6,214 nucleotides of DNA from NCBI GenBank assembly GCA_955652635.1, contig CATPBN010000140.1:1-6214 (forward strand), written 5' to 3'. Positions within the stretch are counted from its first letter, which is position 1. The number at the start of each line of letters is the position of its first letter. The notes under the pieces were generated by a model. It saw only the letters and a list, made by a program, of their open reading frames with translations. It searched no databases and had not been told where the DNA came from. Positions 6,000 to 6,214 of this stretch are shown here, piece after piece. This DNA is from an uncultured Gemmatimonadaceae bacterium. Its GTDB lineage: Bacteria; Gemmatimonadota; Gemmatimonadetes; Gemmatimonadales; Gemmatimonadaceae. Made by a program: the position numbers and the translations under genes.

Positions 6000-6214
6000 C
6001 GTCGTCGCGTCTGTTACGGCGGTCACGGCGGCGGCGGCGGGAGTAGCCAAGGGTCTTCCCACGAACACGGATTTTCGCATCTCCGTCGTCGATGCGCCGG
6101 GACCGGACGCTTATCCAATTTCCTCGTTTACCTGGATCCTCGTCTACCAGCACCAGAGCGACTCCATAAAGGGCAAGAAGCTCGTCGATTTCCTCAATTG
6201 GGCGTTGACCAAGG
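5986..6214 (+). pseudogene. pstS: 3' part of the second pstS, cut off by the window edge
   Basis: From about 6001 the frame used by the 5' part is open to the end of the window and clearly continues PstS: SVTAVTAAAAGVAKGLPTNT, then FRISVVDAPGPDAYPISSFT, then WILVYQHQSDSIKGKKLVDF and LNWALTK. The first PstS has the matching SVTAAAAGAKLPKTTDYRVS, SYPISSMTWILVYQNQPDAV and KGAKLVNFLRWAYKDG. The block is well conserved, so the gene is either very recently damaged or intact in the living cell and misread at 5954-5999. An ATG at 5995 has no ribosome site and no signal sequence, so separate translation is unlikely. About 25-30 C-terminal residues should lie beyond the window. Confidence 0.8.

Noticed and set aside
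2889..6214. Recent tandem duplication of pstS as a DNA repeat
   Set aside because: Protein identity is about 80%, but third codon positions differ widely, so the copies are old paralogues and not a recent nucleotide repeat.

Overview
This window carries a phosphate-starvation (Pho) locus of a high-GC (about 60% by eye) Gram-negative bacterium. All genes read on the + strand. The PhoB-PhoR pair, the PstS proteins and an outer-membrane beta-barrel protein with a terminal Phe show a diderm. The gene order, the Ala/Thr-rich signal peptides and the use of GTG/TTG starts would suit Gemmatimonadota or a similar environmental phylum, but this placement is an impression and not a demonstrated result.

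Layout: bases 1-369 hold no convincing gene. phoB (response regulator, about 370-1086) and phoR (membrane histidine kinase, 1083-2804) overlap by 4 bases. An 85-bp gap follows. It contains a well-phased array of 7-bp CGTGACA/CTTTACA-like repeats every 11 bp, a typical PhoB-binding arrangement, whose first unit overlaps the phoR stop. Next comes pstS (2889-3944, periplasmic phosphate-binding protein with a type I signal peptide), which overlaps by ATGA with an outer-membrane porin gene (3941-5110). A 137-bp intergenic region holds GC-rich, mutually exclusive inverted repeats, a T run, a weaker Pho-box-like pair and a -10-like element. The second pstS begins at a TTG codon at 5248. It encodes a paralogue about 80% identical to the first but with a lipoprotein-type N-terminus. 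It is interrupted by three stop codons in a 46-bp AT-rich patch (5954-5999), then resumes in the same frame and runs off the window at 6214.

Working model: PhoR senses phosphate limitation and phosphorylates PhoB. PhoB binds the repeats upstream of pstS and drives pstS plus the porin. The porin would bring phosphate or phosphorylated compounds across the outer membrane, and the PstS proteins would hand phosphate to a PstCAB permease. pstC, pstA, pstB and phoU are not in the window and may lie downstream. I found no mobile element, CRISPR array, tRNA or rRNA. The system itself is a known one. The points of interest are the regulatory architecture, the duplicated PstS with different anchoring, the porin coupled to pstS, and the odd lesion in the second pstS.
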